Both the position numbers and the translations under genes were made by a program. Positions 33,791 to 42,774 of a DNA stretch of 64,000 nucleotides are shown here, piece by piece; the stretch's first letter is position 1, and the number at the start of each line of letters is the position of its first letter. This DNA is from Verticiella sediminum (lineage in GTDB: Bacteria; Pseudomonadota; Gammaproteobacteria; Burkholderiales; Burkholderiaceae_B): NCBI RefSeq assembly GCF_007558815.1, contig NZ_VLTJ01000002.1:62001-126000 (forward strand). Reading direction: 5' to 3'. Below the pieces are notes generated by a model. The model did no database searches. It had not been told where the DNA came from and saw only the letters and a program-made list of their open reading frames with translations.

Positions 33791-36594
33791 GTCGCCCCCA
33801 TCTTCTTCAGGTGTGCTTCCACCTTGGCGCTAAGGGCAACCACTTCATCTTCCAGCCTCGGCAATGGAGTGTCGTAGCGTTCGGCCAGTTCGCGGATGCG
33901 CTGGGCGAGGGTTTGCGAGATGCGGCCCAGCTCCTGTTGCACGTCGGCTTGCAGACGAGCCAGCCATTTGTCTTCCACCACCAGCTTCTTAACCTCGGCT
34001 TCGCTGAGGGTGGCGTAGTGGTCGTGGGCTTGCCGGTCGAGTTCCACCTCCAGCGTTTTGACGGTCTTCTTCAGTGCGGCTTCGCGGGCGCTGAGTTGCT
34101 GCCACTGCTTGAGCACGGCGCGTTCGTCGGCGCTGTCGGCGTCATCGACAATTTCGGCGAGGCGATCTTTCACCTGCGCAGCATTGATCTTGTCGAAACC
34201 TGCGAAGGCACCGTCTTCTCGACCGTGTTCTTCCTCTAGTTCGGCAATCTGGCTGGTAACGCCATCCAGTTCGGCCTGCTTTGCCTCCAGTTCGGCCTGT
34301 TCGGCCGCAAAGTAGCGGGCGACGATGTAGGGCTTGGGCAGCAGGTCGCAAGTCCAGCCCTTGTCCTTGGCCTTGCCCTTCTTGTCGGTTTCAACGATGC
34401 GCCGGGGCAGCGCCACCCAGCCATCGGCAGCGATCAGGTAGGCGTCGTCCTGCATGGCCTCGGCCCAGTAGTCCATCAGGTGCTGGTAAATGTCGTAGGA
34501 GTCGAGCAGCGGTGCAGCGTGGAAGGTGGTGAGCAGGGTTTCGGAGACCTGCGCGATCAGCGCCTTGGGTTTGTCGCCGGGCTGGATGCCGGTGAGCAGC
34601 GGCATGACGGCCTGCTGCCATTTGCCGAACAGGGTTTCCACCTTGCTGCGGAATTGCTGGAACTGCGGGTGGGCGAGGATGATGGAACGCACTTCGGCCA
34701 TCGGCTGGCGCAGCCGCGCATAACCGGGACGCTCGGCCTCGAACAGCGCATGGCGCAGGGCGGGCATTTCCTGCCAGTCGGCGGCGAAGGCGTCGATGTC
34801 GCGCTCGGGGATGCCACCGTTGAGGTGGGCATCAATGTCGTGCAGGTCTTCCGGCTCACTGCTGTCGATGTAGCGCGGCAGGTTGAGGTTGTAGTCGTTC
34901 TTTTCGCTGGCGATTTCGTCCAGCGGCACCATGCGGGCATAGCGCGGCTCGTCCGCGCTACGGCGGAAGGCATCGACGATGCGGTGGATGTCCTGCTCGC
35001 GCAGGCGGTTCTTGGGGCCGTCCTTGATGAAGCCTTTGCTGGCGTCGATCATGAAGATGCCCTTGCGAGCGCTGGCGTTTTCCTTGTCCAGCACCAGGAT
35101 GCAGGCGGGGATGCCGGTGCCGTAGAACAGGTTGGCCGGCAGGCCGATGATGCCCTTGAGCATACCGGAGCGCACCAGTTGCCTGCGGATGTGAGCCTCC
35201 GCATTGCCACGGAACAGCACGCCGTGCGGCAGGATGACGGCGCCCTTGCCGGTGGTGGCTTTCATGCTGCGGATGACGTGCAGCAGGTAGGCATAGTCGC
35301 CCTGCTTGGCGGGTGGTTCGCCCCAGGTGAAGCGCTGGTAGGGGTCGTTGGCCGGGTTGAGACCGGTGGACCACTTTTTGTCGGAAAACGGCGGATTGGC
35401 GACCACGTAGTCGTAGGCGCGCAACTGCTCTTTGCCTGAGCGATCGCCATCCTTGAACTTGGGGTTCACCAGCGTGTCGCCGCTGAGGATGGTGGCGCTG
35501 GGGAAGTCGTGCAGGATCATGTTCATCCGCGCGAGGCCGGCGGTGGTCACGTCCTTTTCCTGCCCCTCCAGGGTGATCTGCCGACCTGCCTCGGCGGCCA
35601 CTTTCAGCAGCAGTGAGCCCGAGCCGCAGGTCGGATCGTAGGCGGTGGTAGAACCCCGGGTATTAGCGTACGAGATGCCGATCACCTGGGCGATGATGCT
35701 GCTGACTTCGGAGGGTGTGTAGAACTGGCCCTTGCTCTTGCCGGAATCCTGCGCGAAATGGCGCATCAGGTATTCGTAGGCATCGCCGAGCAGATCGTCG
35801 TTGTCGGCGCGGTTATTGGCGAAGTTCAGCTCGGGTTTTTCGAAGATGGCAATCAGATTGCCAAGACGCTCGACCATCGCCGCGCCTTCGCCGAGCTTGT
35901 TGGGGTCGTTGAAGTCCGGAAAGTCGCTGCGCGCCAGTTTGGTGTTGTGATCGATCAGTTTCTGGATGACCTGAGTGTTGATTTTGTCGCCAATGTCGTC
36001 CTTGCCCTTGAGCGCCACCATGTCCTTGAATGACGCGCCGGGCGGGATGACCACCGGCGGGGCGAAGTCGTCGCTGTTGCCGTACTTATCACTGATGTAC
36101 TTGATGAACAGCATGAACAGCACGTAGTCCTTGTACTGGCTTGCGTCCATGCCACCGCGTAGTTCATCGCAGGAGGCCCAGATGGAGCTGTAGAGGTCGG
36201 ATTTCTTGACCACACCGTTGCGTGGAGTAAGCGTCTTGGCGGCTGGGGTAGCAGTCGCTCGGTCCCGCGATGACGAATCTGCTTTCGTCTTCGTCTTCGT
36301 CTTCGTCTTCGTCTTCAGGTACGGCACGGGGGCTTCGCTTACTTCCAACGATGTCGCTGATTCTTTGTTGGCCGTATAGGCTGTCGTAGCCAGGGCAACC
36401 GAACCGCCGCGCCCTCGACCGGGAATGATCCGCCCCTCCTCGATCAGTTGCTGCTTGATGCTGTCATAGGTGGATTCTTGCCACCCCAACGCCTCTCGGA
36501 GCCGCTGATTCCCAGCGGAACCTCCCACGGCTTCGAGCTTGCTGATAAAGCGGTCAGTCTTCTGTTCGGTGCTTGTCACTTCAATATCCATCAT
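33781..36594 (-). CDS. hsdM: Type I restriction methyltransferase subunit with N-terminal winged-helix and Lys-Thr linker
   Basis: A 937-residue N6-adenine methyltransferase, much longer than classical HsdM (about 500). The core contains SAM motif I DPTCGSGSLLLK, catalytic NPPFSDKKW and the HsdM N-terminal helical domain (SSIWASCDELRGGMDASQYK). Before it lies a small winged-helix-like domain (about 11-70, FISKLEAVGGSAGNQRLREA) and a linker with KTKTKTKTKTK (94-104), encoded by five CGTCTT units at 36286-36315. After the core is a long coiled-coil C-terminus (about 780-937). The start at 36594 overlaps the fic stop (ATGA). It pairs with HsdS for modification and with HsdR for restriction. Confidence 0.92.
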   Translation of the reverse strand: MMDIEVTSTEQKTDRFISKLEAVGGSAGNQRLREALGWQESTYDSIKQQLIEEGRIIPGRGRGGSVALATTAYTANKESATSLEVSEAPVPYLKTKTKTKTKTKADSSSRDRATATPAAKTLTPRNGVVKKSDLYSSIWASCDELRGGMDASQYKDYVLFMLFIKYISDKYGNSDDFAPPVVIPPGASFKDMVALKGKDDIGDKINTQVIQKLIDHNTKLARSDFPDFNDPNKLGEGAAMVERLGNLIAIFEKPELNFANNRADNDDLLGDAYEYLMRHFAQDSGKSKGQFYTPSEVSSIIAQVIGISYANTRGSTTAYDPTCGSGSLLLKVAAEAGRQITLEGQEKDVTTAGLARMNMILHDFPSATILSGDTLVNPKFKDGDRSGKEQLRAYDYVVANPPFSDKKWSTGLNPANDPYQRFTWGEPPAKQGDYAYLLHVIRSMKATTGKGAVILPHGVLFRGNAEAHIRRQLVRSGMLKGIIGLPANLFYGTGIPACILVLDKENASARKGIFMIDASKGFIKDGPKNRLREQDIHRIVDAFRRSADEPRYARMVPLDEIASEKNDYNLNLPRYIDSSEPEDLHDIDAHLNGGIPERDIDAFAADWQEMPALRHALFEAERPGYARLRQPMAEVRSIILAHPQFQQFRSKVETLFGKWQQAVMPLLTGIQPGDKPKALIAQVSETLLTTFHAAPLLDSYDIYQHLMDYWAEAMQDDAYLIAADGWVALPRRIVETDKKGKAKDKGWTCDLLPKPYIVARYFAAEQAELEAKQAELDGVTSQIAELEEEHGREDGAFAGFDKINAAQVKDRLAEIVDDADSADERAVLKQWQQLSAREAALKKTVKTLEVELDRQAHDHYATLSEAEVKKLVVEDKWLARLQADVQQELGRISQTLAQRIRELAERYDTPLPRLEDEVVALSAKVEAHLKKMGATWK
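36286..36315 (-). repeat. Hexanucleotide microsatellite in hsdM
   Basis: Five tandem CGTCTT units (plus-strand reading) encode alternating Lys-Thr. Units of six keep the frame, so slippage would change linker length by two residues rather than switch the gene off. Confidence 0.85.
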
Positions 36595-37697
36595 TGTTGC
36601 CGGCCTGCTTGTTTGGATACCGGCCCTCTGTTTTCTGTGGCGTCCTGTACGTCGACGAGATGGATCCATTTCGCCCCGCGTCCCTTGCCCGTTGATTCGA
36701 TCAAACCCTCTGCTTTCATCGCTCGCAGCACCAATCGCACCATGTCCCGACTCACACTTGGGCAAGCTTCTTCAACCTCGGAAATCGAAAACGGCAGAGT
36801 GCGCCCTAGGACTTCCGCCCGCACCCGGTCGCCTTTGCTGCCACGCCCCCGCTGGACGGTGCCGACACGCTCCTCAAACTCACGGCAGGCCCGCAGCAAG
36901 GCGCCCCAGAAGTAATCAAGCCAGGGCTTTACGTCGTGCTGCCCCTGGTGCCATCCCTGCGAACTGGCTTCCAGCGTCTCGTAATAACCTTCCTTAGTGT
37001 CCTCGAAGGTGCGTTCCAGACTGATGTAGCGACCCACGGCATAGTCGAAGTGGTAGAGCAGCAGCAAGGTCAACAAGCGGGACATGCGACCGTTGCTGTC
37101 GGGGAAGGGGTGGATGCACAGAAAGTCGAGCATCGCCAGCGGCACCAATACCAGGGGGTCGGCCAGGTGCTGATCCAGTGCGGTCGCGTAGCGCCCTGTC
37201 AGATCAGCCATGGCCATCGGCGTGAGATGCGTAGCCACCGGCTGGAAGCGCAAGCGCGAAGTGCCATCCGGGTGACGCTCGATGATGTCGTTGTTGGTGG
37301 CTTTCCAGCGCCCACCCGCCTGCGGCATGTAGCGGTACAGCAGGGTGTGCAGTTGCAGCACTACGCCTTCGCTGAAGGGCATGTGCGCGGCCGATTCGTG
37401 GATCAGCGCCAGGGCATCACGGTAGCCGGCGATCTCCTGTTCAGAACGGCTCTTTGGCGTTGTGTTGCGGAAGACCAGAGACTTCAACCGCGAGGGCGCT
37501 ACGACAACACCTTCCAGCCGGTTGGATGACTCCGTGGACTCCACCACCGCGATCTGGCGTAGCCCCTTGAGGGCTTCGGGCGCCTGCGCGGCGAAGAGTT
37601 GCTGCTTCCCCTGGTACTCGCCCAGTGTGCGCAACGTGGCGGCCTGGGTGCCATCGAAGCGAAGCGCGGCAAGGTACTCAGGCGTGAGCGAGTGCAT
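36591..37697 (-). CDS. Fic-domain protein, first gene of the restriction operon
   Basis: A 368-residue Fic protein, predicted to transfer AMP (or another nucleotide) to hydroxyl groups on proteins. The Fic motif is HPFPDSNGRMSR (His196-Arg207), with Ser201 where the consensus HPFx(D/E)GNGR has Gly. An N-terminal inhibitory motif of the S-xxx-E-G type occurs at 58-63 (SNRLEG), characteristic of self-inhibited class II Fic enzymes. The C-terminus (about 290-355) has a winged-helix region (SEVEEACPSVSRDMVRLVL). The stop overlaps the hsdM start, so expression is coupled. It might regulate the restriction system or act as a toxin-like module; neither is shown. Confidence 0.88.
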   Translation of the reverse strand: MHSLTPEYLAALRFDGTQAATLRTLGEYQGKQQLFAAQAPEALKGLRQIAVVESTESSNRLEGVVVAPSRLKSLVFRNTTPKSRSEQEIAGYRDALALIHESAAHMPFSEGVVLQLHTLLYRYMPQAGGRWKATNNDIIERHPDGTSRLRFQPVATHLTPMAMADLTGRYATALDQHLADPLVLVPLAMLDFLCIHPFPDSNGRMSRLLTLLLLYHFDYAVGRYISLERTFEDTKEGYYETLEASSQGWHQGQHDVKPWLDYFWGALLRACREFEERVGTVQRGRGSKGDRVRAEVLGRTLPFSISEVEEACPSVSRDMVRLVLRAMKAEGLIESTGKGRGAKWIHLVDVQDATENRGPVSKQAGRQQ

Positions 37698-37726
37698 GAA
37701 AATGTAAACCTAGACGATCTAAATAG

Positions 37727-37777
37727 GGTAATCATAGCCGACAAATGGGGTATTGTCTCTAAAAATACCTCATTACC
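37727..37777 (-). promoter_or_regulatory. Promoter/operator of the fic-hsd operon
   Basis: Nested inverted repeats: GGTATT (37749-37754) with AATACC (37764-37769), and GGTAAT (37727-37732) with ATTACC (37772-37777). On the minus strand a -10-like TATGAT (37736-37731) lies 17 bp from a -35-like GAGACA (37759-37754). The inner repeat therefore brackets the -35. The start codon of fic is 30 bp downstream. This looks like an autoregulated promoter; the Fic winged helix is one candidate regulator. Confidence 0.5.
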
Positions 37778-37931
37778 AGTGTCTGACTACCCCATTCCCA
37801 TTCCCAGGCCCAGGCCCAACTTTGGGCAAAGGCAAATGGCAAGGGAACGGCACTCAAGGGACAACGGCCCTATCCAGAAAAGGAAAAGGCCGCCCTGTCC
37901 ATTGGTTCTGCAACACCCAGCCAACTCTTCC

Positions 37932-39143
37932 CTATGCCGTGCCGCTGCCCTCCGCAGCACTCAGGTAGTCCGCCCAGTCTTGCAACAGAGCCCTTCGCTG
38001 ATCCAGCAGCAACGCCTTGTTGTACGTCGCCCGCACCTTGTTGCTTTCCACGTGGGCAAGCTGCCGTTCAATCGCATCAGGCCGGTACCCGTTCTCATTG
38101 GCCCAGGTCGAAAAGGTCGTCCGCCAGCAATGCGGCGTCGTACCCCGGCCCAGGTTCATGTCGCGCATCGCGTAGGTGAGCCGATTGGGCGTAGTGAAGC
38201 CCTTTCCGCTTCGGTGCGGGAACAGATAGCGCCCGCCACTCGTGATGCGCTGCAAGTCTTTCAGCACTGCTACGGCCTGCGTGGACAACGGGCTGACATG
38301 GTCGCGCCGCGCTTTCATCTTCGCCGCAGGCCGACGCCACAGTGCATCCTCAAAGTCGAACTCGTCCCACTCGGCATCCGCCGCTTCCCCTGGACGGCAG
38401 GCGGTCAGCGCAATCAGCCGCAAGCACAACGAGGTTTCCGGATAGCCCCGGTAGCTGCGCAACTCCTGATAGAACTTCTGGATTTGCTCTCGCGTCATCG
38501 CCGCCTTGCTTTCGCTGGCTGGCATGCGCAGCAGCCCGCGAAGACTGGGGATCGGATTGGCCTCCGCCAAGCCACGCACTACCGCGAATTCGAAGATGGC
38601 CGAAAGATCACCTTTGACATGGATGGCCGCCCACGCACCATGGGCCTTGCAATCCTCCAGCAGCGGGCGAATCTGCTTCACGCCAATGTCGCTCATCGGC
38701 ATTCCATCGAACTTGGGTGACAGGTACTTCCTGATGCGGGACTCTTTCGTCCGGTAGGAACTCTGTGCGAAGACTGGCTTGATCTCGGCCAGATACGCTT
38801 TCGCAACCTTGGCGAATGAGCTTTCACGAGCGCGCTTGCGCTCCTCCAGCGCTTCCAGATTGCGCTGCTTGACCTGCTGCCGCTCATGGGCAGGATGGAT
38901 GCCTTGCTTGACCAACGCGCGCGCCTTCTCTCGGGCCGCACGTGCCTCTGCGAGGCTTACTTGAGGAAAGCCGCCAATGGCAAAGAGGTTCTCCTTGCCT
39001 TGCAGGCGGTACTTCCACCGCCACAGCTTGCCGCCGGTGGGTTTGACCAGCAGGAACAAGCCCCCGCCGTCTGAAAGTTTCCAGTCTCGACCAGTCGGTT
39101 TGGCCGACCTGACCTTGAGGTCGGTGAGTAGGTTTTCGGGCAT
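37932..39143 (-). CDS. int: P4-type tyrosine integrase (DUF4102 N-terminus) of the island
   Basis: A 403-residue phage/island integrase. The N-terminal DUF4102 arm-binding part (LTDLKVRSAKPTGRDWKLSD, FAIGGFPQVSLAEARA) precedes the core-binding helices (110-205) and the catalytic domain with Arg250 (TACRPGEA), His338/Arg341 (HCWR), His364 (QLAHVES) and Tyr374 (ATYNKA). All catalytic residues are present, so the enzyme should be active. Its 5' end is 195 bp from the 13-bp repeat in ychF, with GTACCCCCA repeats between, the usual position for the enzyme that inserted the element. It most likely integrated the 24.1-39.35 kb segment. Confidence 0.93.
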   Translation of the reverse strand: MPENLLTDLKVRSAKPTGRDWKLSDGGGLFLLVKPTGGKLWRWKYRLQGKENLFAIGGFPQVSLAEARAAREKARALVKQGIHPAHERQQVKQRNLEALEERKRARESSFAKVAKAYLAEIKPVFAQSSYRTKESRIRKYLSPKFDGMPMSDIGVKQIRPLLEDCKAHGAWAAIHVKGDLSAIFEFAVVRGLAEANPIPSLRGLLRMPASESKAAMTREQIQKFYQELRSYRGYPETSLCLRLIALTACRPGEAADAEWDEFDFEDALWRRPAAKMKARRDHVSPLSTQAVAVLKDLQRITSGGRYLFPHRSGKGFTTPNRLTYAMRDMNLGRGTTPHCWRTTFSTWANENGYRPDAIERQLAHVESNKVRATYNKALLLDQRRALLQDWADYLSAAEGSGTA

Positions 39144-39167
39144 CGTTGGACTCCACTGCGGGGAAAA

Positions 39168-39209
39168 GTACCCCCACGGTTGAACACGAGTACCCCCAAC
39201 GCTACCCCC
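39168..39209. repeat. Arm-type GTACCCCCA repeats, right end
   Basis: GTACCCCCA at 39168-39176 and 39190-39198 plus CTACCCCC at 39202-39209, between the integrase start and the att core. They match the pair at 24215-24235 near the other end. Confidence 0.6.
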
Positions 39210-39337
39210 GAATTTTCTGGACCTCGATGAACAATAGGAACGCTCAGCAGACCGTATTGTTTACGCAACCCATTGATTTACAAAGGGACAATCTGTCTAC
39301 CAAGCGCTACCAAGCGCCACCGAGATCCAGCCAAAAT

Positions 39338-39350
39338 CGTCAGACGTTGA
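39338..39350. repeat. Right island end: 13-bp att core in the ychF 3' end
   Basis: CGTCAGACGTTGA, direct repeat of 24109-24121. It spans the final codons Asn-Val and stop of ychF, so insertion leaves the gene coding sequence intact. Confidence 0.7.
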
Positions 39351-40431
39351 ACAAGAAATTCATCACATCCCCGTCCTGCACGATGTATTCCTTGCCTTCC
39401 GCCCGCATCTTCCCCGCTTCCTTGGCCCCCGCCTCGCCCTTGAATTGGATGAAGTCGTCGTAGGCAATGGTCTGGGCGCGGATGAAGCCGCGCTCGAAGT
39501 CGGTGTGGATCACGCCCGCGGCCTGGGGAGCCGTCGCGCCGACGCGCACGGTCCAGGCGCGCACTTCCTTGACGCCCGCGGTGAAATAGGTCTGCAGGCC
39601 GAGCAGGCGATAGCCGGCGCGGATCAGGCGGTCCAGCCCGGGCTCTTCCATGCCCATGTCGGCGAGGAAGGCGGAACGATCCTCGTCGGACAGTTCGGCG
39701 ATCTCGGCCTCGATGGCGGCGCAGATCGCCACCACGGGCGCGTTCTGCGAGTCGGCATATTCCGTGAGCCGGTCAAGCAGCGGGTTGTTCTCGAACCCGT
39801 TGTCGCTGACGTTGGCGACGTACATGGCCGGCTTGGCGGTGATCAGGCCGAGCGGCTTGAGGGCCGCCAGCTCGTCGGCGTCCAGCCCGAGGACGCGAAT
39901 GGGCTTGCCTTCGTTCAGGCCGGCCTGGACTTTCTCGAGCAGGGCGACCAGCTTGGCGGCCTCCTTGTCGCCCGAGCGCGCGGTCTTGCTGTGGCGATGG
40001 ATGGCTTTCTCGACCGTCTGCAGATCGGCGAGGGCCAGCTCGGTCGTGATGACCTCAATGTCGGAGATCGGGTCCACTTTGCCGGCGACGTGGATGACGT
40101 TCTCATCCTCGAAGCAGCGCACGACGTTCACGATGGCATCGGTCTCGCGGATGTGCGCGAGGAACTGGTTGCCCAGGCCTTCACCCTTGCTCGCGCCGGC
40201 CACCAGGCCGGCGATGTCGACGAATTCGACCACGGCCGGCACGACACGCTCGGGCTTGACGATCTCGGCGAGCTTGTCCAGGCGAGGGTCGGGCACTTCC
40301 ACGACCCCGACGTTGGGTTCGATGGTGCAGAACGGATAGTTCTCGGCCGCGATGCCGGCCTTGGTAAGCGCGTTGAAGAGCGTGGACTTGCCGACGTTGG
40401 GCAGGCCGACGATGCCGCATTGCAGAGCCAT
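39340..40431 (-). CDS. ychF: Redox-regulated ATPase/GTPase YchF (OLA1 family)
   Basis: A 363-residue Obg-family P-loop protein, the same length as E. coli YchF. G1 GLPNVGKST (about 8-16), switch region [11 protein letters not shown]3 [14 protein letters not shown], and the C-terminal TGS domain ([15 protein letters not shown] to [11 protein letters not shown]). It binds the ribosome and catalase-related partners and prefers ATP. The start at 40431 ([16 protein letters not shown]) is the family start; the frame is open 246 bp further upstream without similarity. Its last codons carry the 13-bp att repeat of the genomic island. Confidence 0.97.
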   Translation of the reverse strand: MALQCGIVGLPNVGKSTLFNALTKAGIAAENYPFCTIEPNVGVVEVPDPRLDKLAEIVKPERVVPAVVEFVDIAGLVAGASKGEGLGNQFLAHIRETDAIVNVVRCFEDENVIHVAGKVDPISDIEVITTELALADLQTVEKAIHRHSKTARSGDKEAAKLVALLEKVQAGLNEGKPIRVLGLDADELAALKPLGLITAKPAMYVANVSDNGFENNPLLDRLTEYADSQNAPVVAICAAIEAEIAELSDEDRSAFLADMGMEEPGLDRLIRAGYRLLGLQTYFTAGVKEVRAWTVRVGATAPQAAGVIHTDFERGFIRAQTIAYDDFIQFKGEAGAKEAGKMRAEGKEYIVQDGDVMNFLFNV

Positions 40432-40604
40432 GGGGGAAACCTTGTGGGAAATTACGCCGATTGTAGCCCGGCCCCTGTACATTTCCCGTCCTGTCGTGTA
40501 GCGGACGCCGTTCCCGGTCTCGCGCGAATCGGCCCACGCGACGGGGCTGCCCGTGGTGGCGGACGAGGGCGCGAGCCCCATGGCCCGCGCTTGCCGACGC
40601 CGAA

Positions 40605-41513
40605 TCAGGCGACGCGAATCCAGGGGTCGCCGGCGAAGCCCGTGCGCGCGCATTCTCGCAGCGCCCCGGCCAGGCACACGATGGCATCCGAAGGAATCGC
40701 ACCGCGACGCGCGGCAAAGGCGCGCTGGATGGTCACCTCAGGCAAGGGTACGGCCACGTATTGCCTGGCCGCGGCCAATGAGCGCGCCACGGTGCGGGGC
40801 AGGATCGAATGCTCGCCTTCGAGCACCTGGGCTTTCAGGAACTGCAGCGCCTCGTGTTCCTGGCGTACGTTGAGCGACAGCCCGGCAGCCTCGAAGGCCG
40901 CCTCGATCGCCTGCCGGCTATTGTCCGGCAACGGCGTCTGCGTCAACGGCAGATCGGCGATCTGTGCCACCGTGCAGGTGGCCATGCCGCGCAGCGGCGA
41001 ATCGGCCGAGCCGATCACGCAGAGCGTTTCGGTCCACAGCGGCTCGATGTGCAGCACCCGCGTGGGCGAGGGGTTGGTGAGCACCGCGCAATCCAGGTCG
41101 CCGGCGTACAGGCGCTGCTGCAGCCAATAACTGGATGCCTCGACGATGCTGGCGCGCATGGGAATCGGCGCGGCCGGCAAGTGGCGCGTGACAGTCTCGA
41201 GGAACATCGGGCTGACGGTGGGCGGCAGGCCGAGCCGTACGGTGAGGGGCTCGGCAGTCGCGGCGGACATCTGCTGCTTGAGCGCGGCCACGTCGCGCAG
41301 GATGGCGCCGGCCGTCTCGACGAAACGCAGGCCCTGCTCGGTCGGCTGCACGCCGCCGCGCCGGCGCTGCAGCAGCGGCGTGCCCAGTTCGTCTTCGAGG
41401 TCGGCGATCTGGCGGCTGACCGCCGACTGCGCGATGTGCAGCCGCTCGGCAGCGCGGCTGATGCTGCCGGCGGCCACCACTTCCAGCAGATAGCGCAGTT
41501 GTCTCAATTCCAT
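40605..41513 (-). CDS. LysR-family transcriptional regulator
   Basis: A 302-residue LTTR. The N-terminal winged helix-turn-helix (residues 1-60, [20 protein letters not shown] as recognition region) is followed by a substrate-binding domain ([30 protein letters not shown]). It is divergent from the PanE-like gene at 41615 with a 101-bp gap, the standard LysR arrangement, so it probably controls the reductase-Bug pair. The effector is unknown. Confidence 0.92.
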   Translation of the reverse strand: MELRQLRYLLEVVAAGSISRAAERLHIAQSAVSRQIADLEDELGTPLLQRRRGGVQPTEQGLRFVETAGAILRDVAALKQQMSAATAEPLTVRLGLPPTVSPMFLETVTRHLPAAPIPMRASIVEASSYWLQQRLYAGDLDCAVLTNPSPTRVLHIEPLWTETLCVIGSADSPLRGMATCTVAQIADLPLTQTPLPDNSRQAIEAAFEAAGLSLNVRQEHEALQFLKAQVLEGEHSILPRTVARSLAAARQYVAVPLPEVTIQRAFAARRGAIPSDAIVCLAGALRECARTGFAGDPWIRVA

Positions 41514-41614
41514 GTCGCGGCCCGGTCATGCGGGTGCGGCATACCGGTATCTGAAATCCATGCAGAACGGCAGCCTGTGGCGACGTATCGTAGCGCCTTT
41601 CGCGAGGAGACCCC

Positions 41615-42667
41615 ATGCACACCCCCGATATGCGCATCGCCATCGTCGGTGCCGGTGCCATCGGCTGCCGTATCGCGGCCCACCTGGCACAACGCGGCAC
41701 TACCACCACGCTGTTCGACGCCTGGCCCGAGCACGTGCGGGCGCTGTCCAGCCTGGGGCTGGCGTTCGAACGCGACGGCGTCGTGCAGCATTGGCCCGTG
41801 CGCGCCTTCGCAGCCGATGCACCGCCCGACGAAACCTTCGACCTGGTGCTGCTCGCCGTGCGCAGCGATGCGACCGCAGCGATGCTGCCCCTGGTGCGCC
41901 GCCTGCTCGCGGCGGACGGCTGCGTGGTGTCGTGCCAGAACGGCATCAACGAGGGTGCGATCGCGCAGGCGGTCGGCGCGCAGCGCACGCTGGGCTGCTC
42001 CATGGTCATGGGTGCCCGCCTGACCGGACCCGGCCAGGTTCGTGTGCTGGAAGGCGCCGACACCCTGCGCATCGGCGAGCTGGACGGCAGCCGAAGCGAA
42101 CGCGTCATCCGCCTGGCCGAATTGCTCTCGGCCTGCGGCACGGCCACCGTCACGCAGAACCTGCTCGGCTATCGCTGGATGAAGCTGGTGCTCAATGCCA
42201 CCGGCAATCCGCTCCTGCTGCTTTCCGGCCAGACCGCAGCCAGCCTGCACGAGTCGGCCGAGGTTCGCCGGGCGATCATCGCACTGGCCGGTGAAATTCT
42301 CGCCACTGCGACCGGCGCAGGCATCGAGGTCGAGCCCGTGCTGGGCGCGCCCACCCGTCAATGGCTGGCTCCCTACGCCGGCGAAGACACCGAGCTGCAC
42401 GCACGCCTGCTCGCGCACGGCGAAGCCCTGGGGCCGCGCCGCCTGTCCATGACCGCCGACTTCGAAGCGCGCGGCCGCACCGAGGTCGAACACATCAACG
42501 GCTATGTCGTCGCCGAGGCGATCGCGCAGGGGCGGGCCGCACCGCTCAACGCCTGGGTCCTGCAGGCCGTGAAAGCCCTGGAGGCCGGCACCGTTGGCCA
42601 AGGATGGGAGACCCTAGATCCGTTGCTGGCGCTGTACCGCAGCCTGTCGAGCACCCGGCGGGCCTGA
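41615..42667 (+). CDS. Ketopantoate reductase (PanE/ApbA)-family protein
   Basis: A 350-residue NADPH-dependent 2-ketoacid reductase-like protein. The Rossmann motif is IAIVGAGAIGCRIAAHL (8-24). SCQNGINEG and the catalytic lysine/asparagine segment YRWMKLVLNATGNPL (about 184-198) and late EVEHINGYVV are PanE-family features. The family makes pantoate for CoA synthesis, but many paralogues act on other ketoacids. The neighbourhood (LysR regulator, Bug receptor) suggests a catabolic paralogue rather than the housekeeping enzyme. GAGGAGA precedes the ATG. Confidence 0.88.
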   Translation: MHTPDMRIAIVGAGAIGCRIAAHLAQRGTTTTLFDAWPEHVRALSSLGLAFERDGVVQHWPVRAFAADAPPDETFDLVLLAVRSDATAAMLPLVRRLLAADGCVVSCQNGINEGAIAQAVGAQRTLGCSMVMGARLTGPGQVRVLEGADTLRIGELDGSRSERVIRLAELLSACGTATVTQNLLGYRWMKLVLNATGNPLLLLSGQTAASLHESAEVRRAIIALAGEILATATGAGIEVEPVLGAPTRQWLAPYAGEDTELHARLLAHGEALGPRRLSMTADFEARGRTEVEHINGYVVAEAIAQGRAAPLNAWVLQAVKALEAGTVGQGWETLDPLLALYRSLSSTRRA

Positions 42668-42774
42668 TTCTCCCGCAGCCCACCGATCGGCTACCGACCG
42701 GCGGCGGGCCGCCCCGGCCTCCGGCTCACGCCGGGTCCGCACGCGTATGAACCAATAACACCCTGGAGACACTC

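Noticed and set aside
34480-35439. 319-codon open frame on plus, opposite hsdM
   Set aside because: Antisense shadow of a GC-rich gene: the HsdM frame has the SAM and NPPF motifs, while the plus-strand translation has no recognisable domain.
36286-36315. Microsatellite as an on/off phase-variation switch for hsdM
   Set aside because: The unit is six bases, so gain or loss keeps the reading frame; only linker length can vary.
39445-41130. 561-codon open frame on plus across ychF and the LysR gene
   Set aside because: It covers two well-recognised minus-strand genes in full or part and carries no motifs; it is a high-GC shadow frame.
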